From: an uncultured Lachnospiraceae bacterium | GTDB taxonomy: Bacteria; Bacillota; Clostridia; Lachnospirales; Lachnospiraceae | Direction: 5' to 3' | Assembly (NCBI GenBank): GCA_902476645.1 | Contig: CABSEG010000007.1 | Location: 1 to 64,000, forward strand | DNA: 64,000 nucleotides | In this document: positions 33,368 through 42,650 of the stretch, piece by piece | Layout: each line of letters starts with the position of its first letter | Numbering within the stretch: position 1 is the first letter of the stretch | Translations under genes and position numbers: made by a program | Notes under the pieces: generated by a model | The model's input: the letters and a program-made list of their open reading frames with translations, nothing else | What the model was told of the DNA's origin: nothing | Database searches by the model: none

Positions 33368-34642
33368 ATGAGTTTACAGGTAGAAAAGTTAGAGAAGAAT
33401 ATGGCTAAGCTTACGATTGAGGCTTCCGCAGAGGAATTGGAGGCTGCCATTCAGAAAGCGTATCTGAAAAATAAAGGACGCATTACGCTTCCGGGTTTTC
33501 GTAAGGGTAAGGCCTCTCGAAAGATGATTGAAAAAATGTACGGTGCAGGAGTGTTCTACGAAGAAGCAGCCAACAATTTGATTCCGGAGGCTTATTCCAA
33601 GGCAGTGGAAGAGGCAAAGGATTTAGAGATTGTGTCCCAGCCCTCCATTGATGTTGTTCAGATTGAAGCAGGGAAGCCGTTTATCTTTACCGCAGAGGTC
33701 GCTTTAAAGCCTCCGGTTACCCTGGGTGAGTATAAGGGACTGGAGGTAGAAGTTCCCTCTGCTCAGGTTACCGACGAAGAAATTCAGGCAGAATTGGATA
33801 AAGAAAGGGAGCAGAATTCCAGAGTTCTGGATGTGGATGACCGGGCCGTGGAGCAAGGCGACATCATCAAGCTGGATTTTGAGGGTTCTGTGGACGGAGA
33901 AGCCTTTGAAGGCGGAAAAGGGGAAGACTATGAGTTAACCATTGGCTCTGGCAGCTTTATTCCTGGTTTTGAGGATCAGCTTGTAGGAGCAAAGATCGGT
34001 GAAGAAAAAGAAGTAAATGTTACGTTCCCCGAAGAATACCATGCAAAAGACTTGGCTGGAAAGGCAGCAGTATTTCAGTGTACCGTAAAAGAAATCAAAG
34101 TAAAGGAACTGCCTGAGCTGGATGACGAGTTTGCCCAGGAAGTTTCCGAATTTGATACCCTGGAAGAGTACAAAGAGGATATTAAAAAGAATTTGACAGA
34201 GAGAAAAGAAAAGGAAGCCAAGGCAGCCAGGGAAGCAGCCGCTGTGGAGAAAGCGGTTGCCAATGCGCAGATGGAGATCCCGGATGCCATGGTAAATGGT
34301 CAGGTTCGTCAGATGGCAGATGATTTCGCAAGGAGAATCCAGTCTCAGGGACTGACTGTGGAGCAGTACTTCCAGTTCACCGGAATGGATTCTGAAAAGC
34401 TGCTGGCACAGATGAGGCCGGAAGCTTTAAAAAGAATCCAGAACAGCTTGGTTCTGGAGGCGATCGCCAAGGCAGAGGATATTCAGATCAGCGACGAGCG
34501 CCTGGAAGAGGAGCTGGTAAAGATGGCAGAAACTTATAAGATGGAACTGGATAAGCTGAAAGAAATGCTGGGCGATTATGAGAAGGAAAATATGAAGAAA
34601 GACCTGGCAATCCAGGAAGCTGTAATCTCATTGAGACAATGA
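33368..34642 (+). CDS. tig: Trigger factor
   Basis: 424 residues, the standard length. Ribosome-bound chaperone and peptidyl-prolyl isomerase acting on nascent chains. The N-terminal ribosome-binding domain has the signature PGFRKGKASRKMIEKMYG (ribosome-docking FRK at about residues 44-46). The middle FKBP-type domain runs from about 150 to 245 (GDIIKLDFEGSVDGEAFEGG, GSFIPGFEDQLVG), and the rest is the helical C-terminal cradle. It lies directly upstream of clpP-clpX-lon, the common order in Clostridia. Confidence 0.97.
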   Translation: MSLQVEKLEKNMAKLTIEASAEELEAAIQKAYLKNKGRITLPGFRKGKASRKMIEKMYGAGVFYEEAANNLIPEAYSKAVEEAKDLEIVSQPSIDVVQIEAGKPFIFTAEVALKPPVTLGEYKGLEVEVPSAQVTDEEIQAELDKEREQNSRVLDVDDRAVEQGDIIKLDFEGSVDGEAFEGGKGEDYELTIGSGSFIPGFEDQLVGAKIGEEKEVNVTFPEEYHAKDLAGKAAVFQCTVKEIKVKELPELDDEFAQEVSEFDTLEEYKEDIKKNLTERKEKEAKAAREAAAVEKAVANAQMEIPDAMVNGQVRQMADDFARRIQSQGLTVEQYFQFTGMDSEKLLAQMRPEALKRIQNSLVLEAIAKAEDIQISDERLEEELVKMAETYKMELDKLKEMLGDYEKENMKKDLAIQEAVISLRQ

Positions 34643-34663
34643 GCAGTAGAGAGGAGTGGCGTC

Positions 34664-35245
34664 ATGAGCTTAGTACCTTATGTCATAGAGCAGACAAGCC
34701 GCGGAGAGAGATCCTATGATATTTACTCAAGACTGTTAAAGGATAGGATTATTTTTCTGGGCGAGGAAGTGAACGATGTCAGTGCCAATCTGATTGTGGC
34801 ACAGCTGTTGTTTTTGGAATCCGAAGATCCGGGGAAGGATATACAGTTGTATATTAACAGCCCGGGAGGTTCTGTAAGTGCCGGATGGGCAATTTATGAT
34901 ACGATGCATTATGTGAAGTGCGACGTGTCCACTATTTGTATGGGCATGGCGGCCAGCATGGGGGCCTTTTTGCTGGCGGGAGGAACCAAGGGCAAGCGCC
35001 TTGCTCTTCCAAATGCGGAGATCATGATTCATCAGCCTTCTGGCGGAGCCCAGGGACAGGCTAGCGATATTAAGATTGTGGCTGATAAGATATTGGATAC
35101 ACGTAAGAAGTTAAATGAACATCTGGCTGCCAATACGGGACAGCCCTTGTCCGTCATTGAGGTAGACACAGAGAGAGATCACTATATGAGTGCTCAGGAA
35201 GCAAAAGAATATGGGATTATTGATGAAGTAATTACCAATCGATAA
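34664..35245 (+). CDS. clpP: ATP-dependent Clp protease proteolytic subunit
   Basis: 193 residues. The catalytic triad is canonical: Ser98 (GMAASMGAF), His123 (EIMIHQPSGG) and Asp172 (DTERDHYM). It forms the tetradecameric chamber fed by ClpX, encoded next. The start at ATG 34664 has a GAGGAGTGG site. A hairpin terminator separates it from clpX, so ClpP is probably made in excess. Confidence 0.98.
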   Translation: MSLVPYVIEQTSRGERSYDIYSRLLKDRIIFLGEEVNDVSANLIVAQLLFLESEDPGKDIQLYINSPGGSVSAGWAIYDTMHYVKCDVSTICMGMAASMGAFLLAGGTKGKRLALPNAEIMIHQPSGGAQGQASDIKIVADKILDTRKKLNEHLAANTGQPLSVIEVDTERDHYMSAQEAKEYGIIDEVITNR

Positions 35246-35255
35246 CAAAAAGGAT

Positions 35256-35288
35256 AAGACTCCTGTTCTTAGAATAGGAGTCTTTCGT
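35256..35288 (+). terminator. Terminator or attenuator between clpP and clpX
   Basis: AAGACTCCT (35256-35264) pairs perfectly with AGGAGTCTT (35276-35284), followed by a short T-run. Confidence 0.7.
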
Positions 35289-35311
35289 AGTGAAAAGTGA
35301 GAGGTGGAAGA

Positions 35312-36607
35312 ATGGCTGGGAGAATAGGGGAACAGAAAGTCAGATGTTCTTTTTGTAATAAGTCCGAGGATCAGGTACGGAAATTGATCTCTGGTCCGAA
35401 TAATGTCTACATTTGTGATGAGTGTATTGAAATTTGTTCTGAAATTGTGGAAGAAGAACTGGATAATGAGTATACCATGGAAGAGGACGATGAGATCAAT
35501 CTTCTAAAACCTGAAGAAATCAAAGCGTTTTTAGACGACTATGTGATTGGACAGGACGAGGCGAAGAAAGCGCTGGCCGTTGCCGTTTACAATCATTATA
35601 AGAGGATTACCGCGGGGAAAGATCTGGATGTGGAGCTGCAAAAGAGCAACATTTTGATGCTTGGTCCCACCGGATCCGGAAAAACACTTTTGGCGCAGAC
35701 TCTGGCCCGGCTGCTGAACGTGCCCTTTGCCATTGCGGATGCAACGGCTCTGACGGAAGCAGGATACGTGGGGGAGGATGTGGAGAATATTCTTTTGAAA
35801 ATTATCCAGGCCGCAGATTATGACATCAAAAGGGCAGAGTACGGAATTATATATATTGACGAAATCGATAAAATTACCAGAAAGTCGGAGAATGCTTCCA
35901 TTACCAGAGACGTTTCCGGAGAGGGCGTGCAACAGGCGCTTCTTAAGATTCTGGAGGGAACCATCGCTTCTGTGCCGCCTCAGGGAGGCAGAAAGCATCC
36001 CCATCAGGAATTGCTGCAGATTGATACCACCAACATTTTGTTCATCTGCGGCGGAGCGTTTGAGGGACTGGAAAAGATCATTGAATCCAGGATGGATACC
36101 AAGACGATTGGATTTAACTCCAACTTGACGGAAAAGCGTGAGCACAATGTGGGAGAAATATTAAAGCATGTGATGCCTCAGGATTTTGTCAAATTCGGCA
36201 TGATTCCCGAGATCATTGGCCGCGTACCGGTGGTGGTTTCCCTGGAAGCTCTGGACAAGGATACGTTGATTCGCATCTTAAAAGAGCCAAAAAATTCCAT
36301 CATCAAGCAGTACAAGAAGCTGTTTGAATTGGATGGCGTGAAATTGACTTTTGAGGATGATGCCATTGAAGCCATAGCGGATGAAACTCTGGCTAGGAAA
36401 ACGGGAGCCAGGGGCCTGCGGGCAATCATGGAGAAGTCCATGATGGATCTGATGTATACGGTGCCTTCTGATGAGACGATTGAAGAGTGTACCGTGACAA
36501 AAGAGGCCATTGAGGGAAACGGAGAGCCCAAGCTGGTCAGAAGAGAAAACGCGCCTGTGCGCTCTAAGATTAAAAAAGTACGCAAGGATATTGAAGAGAC
36601 GGCGTGA
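35312..36607 (+). CDS. clpX: ATP-dependent Clp protease ATP-binding subunit ClpX
   Basis: 431 residues from ATG 35312, with GAGAGGTGG upstream. N-terminal zinc-binding domain with Cys12, Cys15, Cys35 and Cys38; AAA+ domain with Walker A GPTGSGKT at 118-125, Walker B IIYIDEIDKI, and a pore GYVGED loop. It unfolds tagged substrates and passes them to ClpP. The ClpP-docking IGF-type loop is visible as KTIGFNS. Confidence 0.98.
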   Translation: MAGRIGEQKVRCSFCNKSEDQVRKLISGPNNVYICDECIEICSEIVEEELDNEYTMEEDDEINLLKPEEIKAFLDDYVIGQDEAKKALAVAVYNHYKRITAGKDLDVELQKSNILMLGPTGSGKTLLAQTLARLLNVPFAIADATALTEAGYVGEDVENILLKIIQAADYDIKRAEYGIIYIDEIDKITRKSENASITRDVSGEGVQQALLKILEGTIASVPPQGGRKHPHQELLQIDTTNILFICGGAFEGLEKIIESRMDTKTIGFNSNLTEKREHNVGEILKHVMPQDFVKFGMIPEIIGRVPVVVSLEALDKDTLIRILKEPKNSIIKQYKKLFELDGVKLTFEDDAIEAIADETLARKTGARGLRAIMEKSMMDLMYTVPSDETIEECTVTKEAIEGNGEPKLVRRENAPVRSKIKKVRKDIEETA

Positions 36608-36643
36608 TAAGCAGATGTTATTAGAAAACCATGGGGAGAACGT

Positions 36644-38992
36644 ATGAAGGAAGTAATCAAGAATCTGCCGGTGGTGGCATTGAGGGGAATGACCATTTTG
36701 CCGGCGATGATCGTACATTTTGACATCAGCCGGGAAAAGTCTATTCGGGCCGTGGAGCAGTCTATGTTAAAAGATCAGCGGATTCTGACTGTGGCACAAA
36801 AGGATGCGGAGGTCAGTGAGCCAGAAGCCGGGGACTTATACAGAATCGGCACCATTGCAGTGATCAAGCAGGTGATGCGGCTGCCTAAGAATATCTTTCG
36901 TGTATTAGTGGAAGGAATGGAGCGGGCAGAATTGCTGGAATTGGATGACAGCGAGGGATATCTGTGCGCAGAGGCTATGGCATTTGAAGAAGAGGAAGAC
37001 GGTATCCTGGATGAGAAAAGACAGGAAGCCATGAAGCGCAGCTTAAAGGATATCTTCCTGGAGTATGCCAAATTAAACGCCAAAATGAGTAAAGAGTTGG
37101 CCGGTCAGCTGTTGGAACTGGAAGATTTAAAGAAGCTGGTGGATCAGATCGCTATCAACATTCCCCTTCGTCATGAGGATAAACAGAAGATATTAGAAGC
37201 CATTCATCTGGAAGAGCGTTATGAGAAGCTGTGCGTGATTTTACAAAATGAAGTAGAGGTCATGCAGATTCAGATGGAGTTTCAGGCAAAGGTAAAAGAG
37301 CGGATTGATAAAAATCAAAAAGAATATATTTTACGGGAGCAGATGAAACTGATCCGTGAGGAATTGGGAGAGGACAATACGCTCTCGGACGCGGATCGCT
37401 TTGCCGCAGAGTTAAAGAAACTGAAAGCGCCTGCAGAGGTGAAAGAGAAGATTGCGAAAGAAATTGAGCGGTTTAAAAGTGTGGGCAGTAACAGCTCGGA
37501 GAGCGGCGTAATCCGGGGATATATTGAAACGCTGCTGGAGCTTCCATGGAGTAAGGCCTCCAGGGATAACCGGGACCTGAAGAATGCCAGAGAGATTCTG
37601 GAGGCCGATCATTACGGACTTGAGAAAGTGAAGGAGCGGGTGCTGGAATTTTTGGCAGTCCGGAATCTGACGAAGAAGGGAGAGAGTCCCATTCTCTGCC
37701 TGGTAGGCCCTCCCGGAACGGGAAAAACTTCCATAGCCAGATCCATAGCAAGAGCGTTGGATAAAAAGTATGTGCGTATCTGTCTGGGCGGCGTTCGGGA
37801 TGAAGCGGAAATCCGGGGACACAGGAGAACTTATGTGGGAGCGATGCCTGGAAGAATCGCCAATGGCATGAAGATGGCCGGAGTAAAAAATCCCCTGATG
37901 CTTTTGGATGAGATTGACAAGGTTAGCAGCGATTATAAAGGAGATACCTCTTCCGCCCTTTTGGAGGTTTTAGATTCGGAGCAGAACAGCAAATTCCGGG
38001 ATCACTATGTGGAATTGCCCATGGATTTATCGGAGGTACTTTTTATCGCCACGGCCAATAATGTGCAAACGATACCGAGGCCTTTGCTGGATCGTATGGA
38101 GCTGATAGAGATTTCCAGCTACACGGAGAATGAGAAGCTTCATATCGCCAAGGAGCATCTGTTTCCCAAGCAGATCAGCCGGCATGGACTGGAACCGTAC
38201 AAGGTAACGGTCAGTGATGGTGCCATGAAAAAGATCATTGCCTGTTATACCAAGGAGGCTGGGGTGAGAAATCTGGAGCGGAAGCTGGGAGAGATCTGCC
38301 GCAAGGCCGCCAGAGAGATTCTGGAGGAACACAGAAAGGCGGTCAAGGTTACGGAGAATAATCTGTCCCGCTATCTGGGAAAAGAACGCTACAGCATCCA
38401 TAAGATGAATGAGCAGGACGAGATTGGAATTGTCCGTGGACTGGCATGGACAAGCGTTGGGGGAGATACCCTCCAAATAGAAGTGAATGTGATGCCGGGA
38501 AAAGGAGAGTTTCGTCTGACCGGGCAGCTGGGTGACGTGATGAAGGAGTCGGCACAGGCAGGAATCAGCTATATCCGTTCTGTCAGCGACGCCTATCATA
38601 TACCGGAAGATTTTTTTCAAAAGCATGACATTCATATCCACATCCCTGAGGGAGCCGTTCCAAAGGATGGCCCTTCGGCAGGAATTACCATGGCCACAGC
38701 AATGGTGTCGGCAATTACCGGGATTCCCGTGCGCGCAGATCTGGCTATGACCGGGGAGATAACCCTTCGAGGCCGGGTACTTCCCATCGGAGGTCTGAAG
38801 GAGAAACTTCTGGCAGCAAAGAATGCAGGAATCCATAGCGTACTGGTGCCCAAAAAGAACAGGCCGGACGTGGAGGAAATTTCCAATGAGATCAAGAGAG
38901 GGTTGGAGATCTTGTATGTGGAGCAGATGGAAGAGGTGCTCTCGGTGGCACTGGTAACAAAGGGAAGCCTTGGAGGCACGGTGGAAGTATGA
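36644..38992 (+). CDS. lon: ATP-dependent protease Lon
   Basis: 782 residues. LonA layout: N-terminal substrate-recognition domain (1-300, beginning LPVVALRGMTILPAM), AAA+ domain with Walker A GPPGTGKT at 355-362, and a C-terminal protease domain with the catalytic dyad Ser678 (KDGPSAGI) and Lys721 (GGLKEKLL). It degrades damaged and regulatory proteins. The engB gene overlaps its stop by four bases. Confidence 0.98.
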   Translation: MKEVIKNLPVVALRGMTILPAMIVHFDISREKSIRAVEQSMLKDQRILTVAQKDAEVSEPEAGDLYRIGTIAVIKQVMRLPKNIFRVLVEGMERAELLELDDSEGYLCAEAMAFEEEEDGILDEKRQEAMKRSLKDIFLEYAKLNAKMSKELAGQLLELEDLKKLVDQIAINIPLRHEDKQKILEAIHLEERYEKLCVILQNEVEVMQIQMEFQAKVKERIDKNQKEYILREQMKLIREELGEDNTLSDADRFAAELKKLKAPAEVKEKIAKEIERFKSVGSNSSESGVIRGYIETLLELPWSKASRDNRDLKNAREILEADHYGLEKVKERVLEFLAVRNLTKKGESPILCLVGPPGTGKTSIARSIARALDKKYVRICLGGVRDEAEIRGHRRTYVGAMPGRIANGMKMAGVKNPLMLLDEIDKVSSDYKGDTSSALLEVLDSEQNSKFRDHYVELPMDLSEVLFIATANNVQTIPRPLLDRMELIEISSYTENEKLHIAKEHLFPKQISRHGLEPYKVTVSDGAMKKIIACYTKEAGVRNLERKLGEICRKAAREILEEHRKAVKVTENNLSRYLGKERYSIHKMNEQDEIGIVRGLAWTSVGGDTLQIEVNVMPGKGEFRLTGQLGDVMKESAQAGISYIRSVSDAYHIPEDFFQKHDIHIHIPEGAVPKDGPSAGITMATAMVSAITGIPVRADLAMTGEITLRGRVLPIGGLKEKLLAAKNAGIHSVLVPKKNRPDVEEISNEIKRGLEILYVEQMEEVLSVALVTKGSLGGTVEV

Positions 38993-39591
38993 TAATTAAG
39001 AATGTTACCCTGGAGACCGTATGCGGGATTACCAGCAAACTTCCGGAGAATCAGAATCCGGAAGTGGCCTTTGCGGGAAAGTCTAATGTGGGGAAATCTT
39101 CACTGATCAATGCATTAGTAAACCGGAAATCTCTGGCAAGAACCAGCGGACAGCCTGGAAAAACTCAGACGATTAACTTCTATAACATCAATGATACCAT
39201 GTACCTAGTGGATCTGCCAGGGTACGGATATGCGAAGGTCTCCCAGAAAGAACGCGAGCAATGGGGAAAGATGATTGAGCGCTACCTTCACGGCTCGAAA
39301 CAGCTGAAAGCGGTGTTTTTGCTGGTTGATATCCGACATGATCCCTCGGCCAATGATAAGATGATGTATGAGTGGATTTTGCATCAGGGTTTTGAGCCGA
39401 TCCTGATTGCTACCAAGCTGGATAAGATTAAGAGAAGCCAGGTGGCGAAACAGATCAGGCAGTTAAAAGACGGACTGGGTGTGGTAAAGGGAACAAAGGT
39501 GCTTCCCTTTTCCGCACTGACCAAGCAGGGAAGAGAGGAAATCTGGGAACAGATGGAGGCGCTTCTGGAAAAAGAGGATGAAAAGAGTTGA
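38989..39591 (+). CDS. engB: Ribosome biogenesis GTPase EngB/YsxC
   Basis: 200 residues. GTPase motifs G1 GKSNVGKSS, G3 DLPGYGYA, G4 ATKLDKI and G5 FSALT are present. Essential in many bacteria for late assembly of the 50S subunit. Its start codon overlaps the lon stop (ATGA), the conserved lon-engB arrangement of Firmicutes. A separate promoter for valS follows 11 bases later. Confidence 0.97.
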   Translation: MIIKNVTLETVCGITSKLPENQNPEVAFAGKSNVGKSSLINALVNRKSLARTSGQPGKTQTINFYNINDTMYLVDLPGYGYAKVSQKEREQWGKMIERYLHGSKQLKAVFLLVDIRHDPSANDKMMYEWILHQGFEPILIATKLDKIKRSQVAKQIRQLKDGLGVVKGTKVLPFSALTKQGREEIWEQMEALLEKEDEKS

Positions 39592-39602
39592 TCAGGAAGT
39601 CC

Positions 39603-39631
39603 TTGACAAATTTTCGGGAACCGTCTATTAT
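39603..39631 (+). promoter_or_regulatory. Promoter of the valS T-box transcript
   Basis: TTGACA (39603-39608), a 17-base spacer and TATTAT (39626-39631). Confidence 0.75.
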
Positions 39632-39637
39632 GGAATT

Positions 39638-39895
39638 CAGAGCATAAATAAAAAGGTGTTGAGAAAGAGGAGTACGCATGATACTCTGACAGAGAGTCCA
39701 CTTCGTAGGCTGTGAGGGTGGGTGAGCATGTACATGCGGAAGGTAGCTTTTGAACTGGGTGGTTGAACAAAAAAGTAGGCTGCCACGCTTAATCCCCGTT
39801 ACCGGATTCGAAAGATATATGCCTGTGGGCATATAAAAAAGGTGGTACCGCGAGAATATTCGCCCTTTGCAGTTTGCAGAGGGCGTTTTTTTTTA
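39638..39895 (+). promoter_or_regulatory. T-box riboswitch of valS (valine specifier GTA)
   Basis: Stem I carries the AGAGAG and GGGTGGGTGAGC elements. The likely specifier codon is GTA at 39743-39745, followed by the usual purine and TTTTGAAC. The T-box core AGGTGGTACCGCG lies at 39840-39852, with the TGGT that pairs with the tRNA acceptor end. The terminator (39861-39885) is a 10-bp stem followed by nine T. Uncharged tRNA-Val should stabilise the antiterminator and allow valS transcription. Confidence 0.93.
39861..39894 (+). terminator. T-box regulated terminator
   Basis: CGCCCTTTGC (39861-39870) and GCAGAGGGCG (39876-39885) pair with one G-T, followed by a run of nine T. Confidence 0.93.
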
Positions 39896-39913
39896 GCAGA
39901 ACAGGAGGAAATC

Positions 39914-42562
39914 ATGAGCAAAGAACTGGCAAAGACTTACGATCCGAAAGGCATGGAGGATCGGATCTATGAAAACTGGATGCAGAAAAAATATTTTCAT
40001 GCCGAGGTAGATAAAAGTAAGAAACCATTTACTATTGTGATGCCCCCGCCCAATGTGACGGGACAGCTTCACATGGGTCACGCATTGGACAATACCATGC
40101 AGGATATTCTGATCCGTTATAAGAGAATGCAAGGTTACAATGCGCTCTGGCAGCCCGGAACAGACCATGCCGCCATCGCTACGGAAGTAAAGGTGATTGA
40201 AAAGCTCAAAGAGCAAGGCATTGATAAGGATGAGATTGGAAGGGAAGCTTTCCTGAAGCATGCCTGGGAGTGGAAGGAAGAGTATGGCGGCCGGATCATC
40301 AATCAGTTAAAGAAGCTGGGGTCTTCCGCAGACTGGGACAGAGAGCGCTTTACCATGGATGAGGGCTGTTCTAAGGCCGTGGAGGAAGTGTTTATTAAGC
40401 TCTATGAGAAAGGCTATATCTATAAGGGATCCCGTATCATTAACTGGTGCCCTGTGTGTCAGACCTCCATCTCCGACGCTGAGGTGGAGCATGTGGATCA
40501 GGATGGCTTTTTCTGGCATATTCTTTACCCGGTAGTAGGGGAAGAGGGACAGTTTGTGGAGATTGCCACCACCCGCCCGGAGACCCTTCTGGGGGACACG
40601 GCAGTGGCGGTAAATCCGGAGGATGAGCGCTATACGCACCTGGTGGGCAAGATGCTGAAATTGCCTTTGACGGACCGGGAGATACCGGTGATTGCAGATT
40701 CTTATGTGGATCGGGAATTTGGTACCGGGTGCGTAAAGATCACGCCGGCCCATGACCCCAATGACTTTGAGGTGGGAAAGCGTCATAATCTTCCGGAAAT
40801 CAATATCATGAATGATGATGCCACTATCAACGAGCTGGGGGGCAAGTATGCTGGAATGGACCGTTATGAGGCCAGAAAAGCCATGGTGGAGGACTTAAAG
40901 GCCCAGGGACTTCTGGTGAAAGTGGAGCCCCATTCTCACAATGTGGGCACTCACGACCGGTGCAAGACCACAGTGGAGCCTATGATAAAGCAGCAGTGGT
41001 TTGTGCGTATGGAAGAAATGGCCAAACCTGCTATAGAGGCCCTGAAAAATCATACCCTGAACTTTGTGCCGGAGCGGTTTGATAAGATTTATCTGCATTG
41101 GCTGGAGAATATTCGGGATTGGTGTATCTCCAGGCAGCTTTGGTGGGGACACAGCATTCCAGCCTATTACTGCGACGACTGCGGCGAGGTGACAGTGGCC
41201 AGGAAGATGCCGGACGCTTGTCCCAAGTGCGGTTGCACCCATCTGACTCAGGATGAGGACACTCTGGATACTTGGTTTAGCTCTGCCTTGTGGCCTTTTT
41301 CAACTCTGGGATGGCCGGAGAAGACAGAAGATCTGGAGTATTTTTACCCTACGGACGTGCTGGTGACAGGGTATGACATTATCTTTTTCTGGGTAATCCG
41401 TATGGTATTCTCTGCTTTGGAGCAGACAGGGCAGGTGCCCTTCCACCATGTACTCATCCATGGTCTGGTGCGGGACTCTCAGGGCAGGAAGATGAGCAAA
41501 TCTCTGGGAAATGGTATTGATCCGCTGGAAATCATCGACCAATATGGAGCTGATGCCCTGCGTCTGACTCTCATCACGGGAAATGCGCCCGGAAATGATA
41601 TGCGTTTTTACATGGAGCGGGTGGAAGCCAGCAGAAATTTTGCCAACAAGGTGTGGAACGCCTCCAGATTTATCCTGATGAATCTGGAAAAAGCTCAGGT
41701 GCCGGAGCAGATGGAGAAGGCAGAACTGACCGGAGCAGATAAGTGGATCTTATCCAAAGTCAATACACTGGCAAAAGAAGTAACGGAAAACATGGATAAG
41801 TATGAGCTGGGCATTGCGGTGCAGAAAGTTTATGACTTTATCTGGGAGGAGTTCTGTGACTGGTATATTGAGATGGTGAAACCAAGACTGTACAGTGACC
41901 GGGACACCACCAAGGCTGCGGCTTTGTGGACATTAAAGACGGTGCTGATCCAGGCTTTGAAGCTCTTGCATCCGTTTATGCCCTTTATCACAGAGGAGAT
42001 TTTCTGTACGATCCAGAGCAAAGAGGCATCTATTATGGTTTCCAAGTGGCCAGAATATAGCGAGGACTGGAATTTTGCTGAGGATGAGAGAGAAGTGGAG
42101 CTGATCAAAGAAGCGGTAAGGGCTATACGAAACGTGAGATCCGGTATGAATGTGCCGCCCAGCAAGAAGGCCAAAGTCTTCATTACCTCAGAGGATGCCT
42201 GGGTAAGGGATACCTTTGAAAAGAGCCGGGTATTTTTTGCTACGCTGGGGTATGCCAGCGAGGTGGCAGTGCAAAAGGACCGAAGCGGAATCGACGAGGA
42301 TGCCGTGTCTGCTGTGATTCCCAATGCCGTGATCTATATGCCTTTTGCGGAACTGGTGGATTTGGACAAGGAGATTCAGAGGCTGAAGAAAGAGGAAGAG
42401 CGGCTGAAAAAGGAGCTGGCCCGTGTAAACGGAATGCTCTCCAATGAGAAGTTTGTAAGCAAGGCTCCGGAAGCTAAGATTGAGGAAGAAAGAGGAAAGC
42501 AGAAGAAATACAGCGAGATGATGGAACAGGTATTGGCCAGATTGGCGCAGTTGGAAAACTAG
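39914..42562 (+). CDS. valS: Valyl-tRNA synthetase
   Basis: 882 residues from ATG 39914, behind AGGAGG; longer in-frame starts lie inside the T-box terminator. Class I synthetase with the HIGH motif HMGH (53-56), a CP1 editing domain, the KMSKS motif (about 526-530), a paired-Cys zinc-like segment (YYCDDCGEV, CPKCGC), an anticodon-binding domain and the C-terminal coiled coil typical of ValRS (last 65 residues, Lys/Glu-rich). It charges tRNA-Val and edits Thr-tRNA-Val. Controlled by the valine T-box upstream. Confidence 0.98.
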   Translation: MSKELAKTYDPKGMEDRIYENWMQKKYFHAEVDKSKKPFTIVMPPPNVTGQLHMGHALDNTMQDILIRYKRMQGYNALWQPGTDHAAIATEVKVIEKLKEQGIDKDEIGREAFLKHAWEWKEEYGGRIINQLKKLGSSADWDRERFTMDEGCSKAVEEVFIKLYEKGYIYKGSRIINWCPVCQTSISDAEVEHVDQDGFFWHILYPVVGEEGQFVEIATTRPETLLGDTAVAVNPEDERYTHLVGKMLKLPLTDREIPVIADSYVDREFGTGCVKITPAHDPNDFEVGKRHNLPEINIMNDDATINELGGKYAGMDRYEARKAMVEDLKAQGLLVKVEPHSHNVGTHDRCKTTVEPMIKQQWFVRMEEMAKPAIEALKNHTLNFVPERFDKIYLHWLENIRDWCISRQLWWGHSIPAYYCDDCGEVTVARKMPDACPKCGCTHLTQDEDTLDTWFSSALWPFSTLGWPEKTEDLEYFYPTDVLVTGYDIIFFWVIRMVFSALEQTGQVPFHHVLIHGLVRDSQGRKMSKSLGNGIDPLEIIDQYGADALRLTLITGNAPGNDMRFYMERVEASRNFANKVWNASRFILMNLEKAQVPEQMEKAELTGADKWILSKVNTLAKEVTENMDKYELGIAVQKVYDFIWEEFCDWYIEMVKPRLYSDRDTTKAAALWTLKTVLIQALKLLHPFMPFITEEIFCTIQSKEASIMVSKWPEYSEDWNFAEDEREVELIKEAVRAIRNVRSGMNVPPSKKAKVFITSEDAWVRDTFEKSRVFFATLGYASEVAVQKDRSGIDEDAVSAVIPNAVIYMPFAELVDLDKEIQRLKKEEERLKKELARVNGMLSNEKFVSKAPEAKIEEERGKQKKYSEMMEQVLARLAQLEN

Positions 42563-42577
42563 ATGAAGAGGGATTGT

Positions 42578-42604
42578 GAGGGGCTGAAATCAGCCCCTCT
42601 TTCT
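42578..42604 (+). terminator. Terminator after valS
   Basis: GAGGGGCTG (42578-42586), loop AAAT, CAGCCCCTC (42591-42599), then TTTCT. Confidence 0.85.
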
Positions 42605-42650
42605 GCCTGATTAAGCACAATGGGGAACATGACAGGATGGAGGAGAAAGC

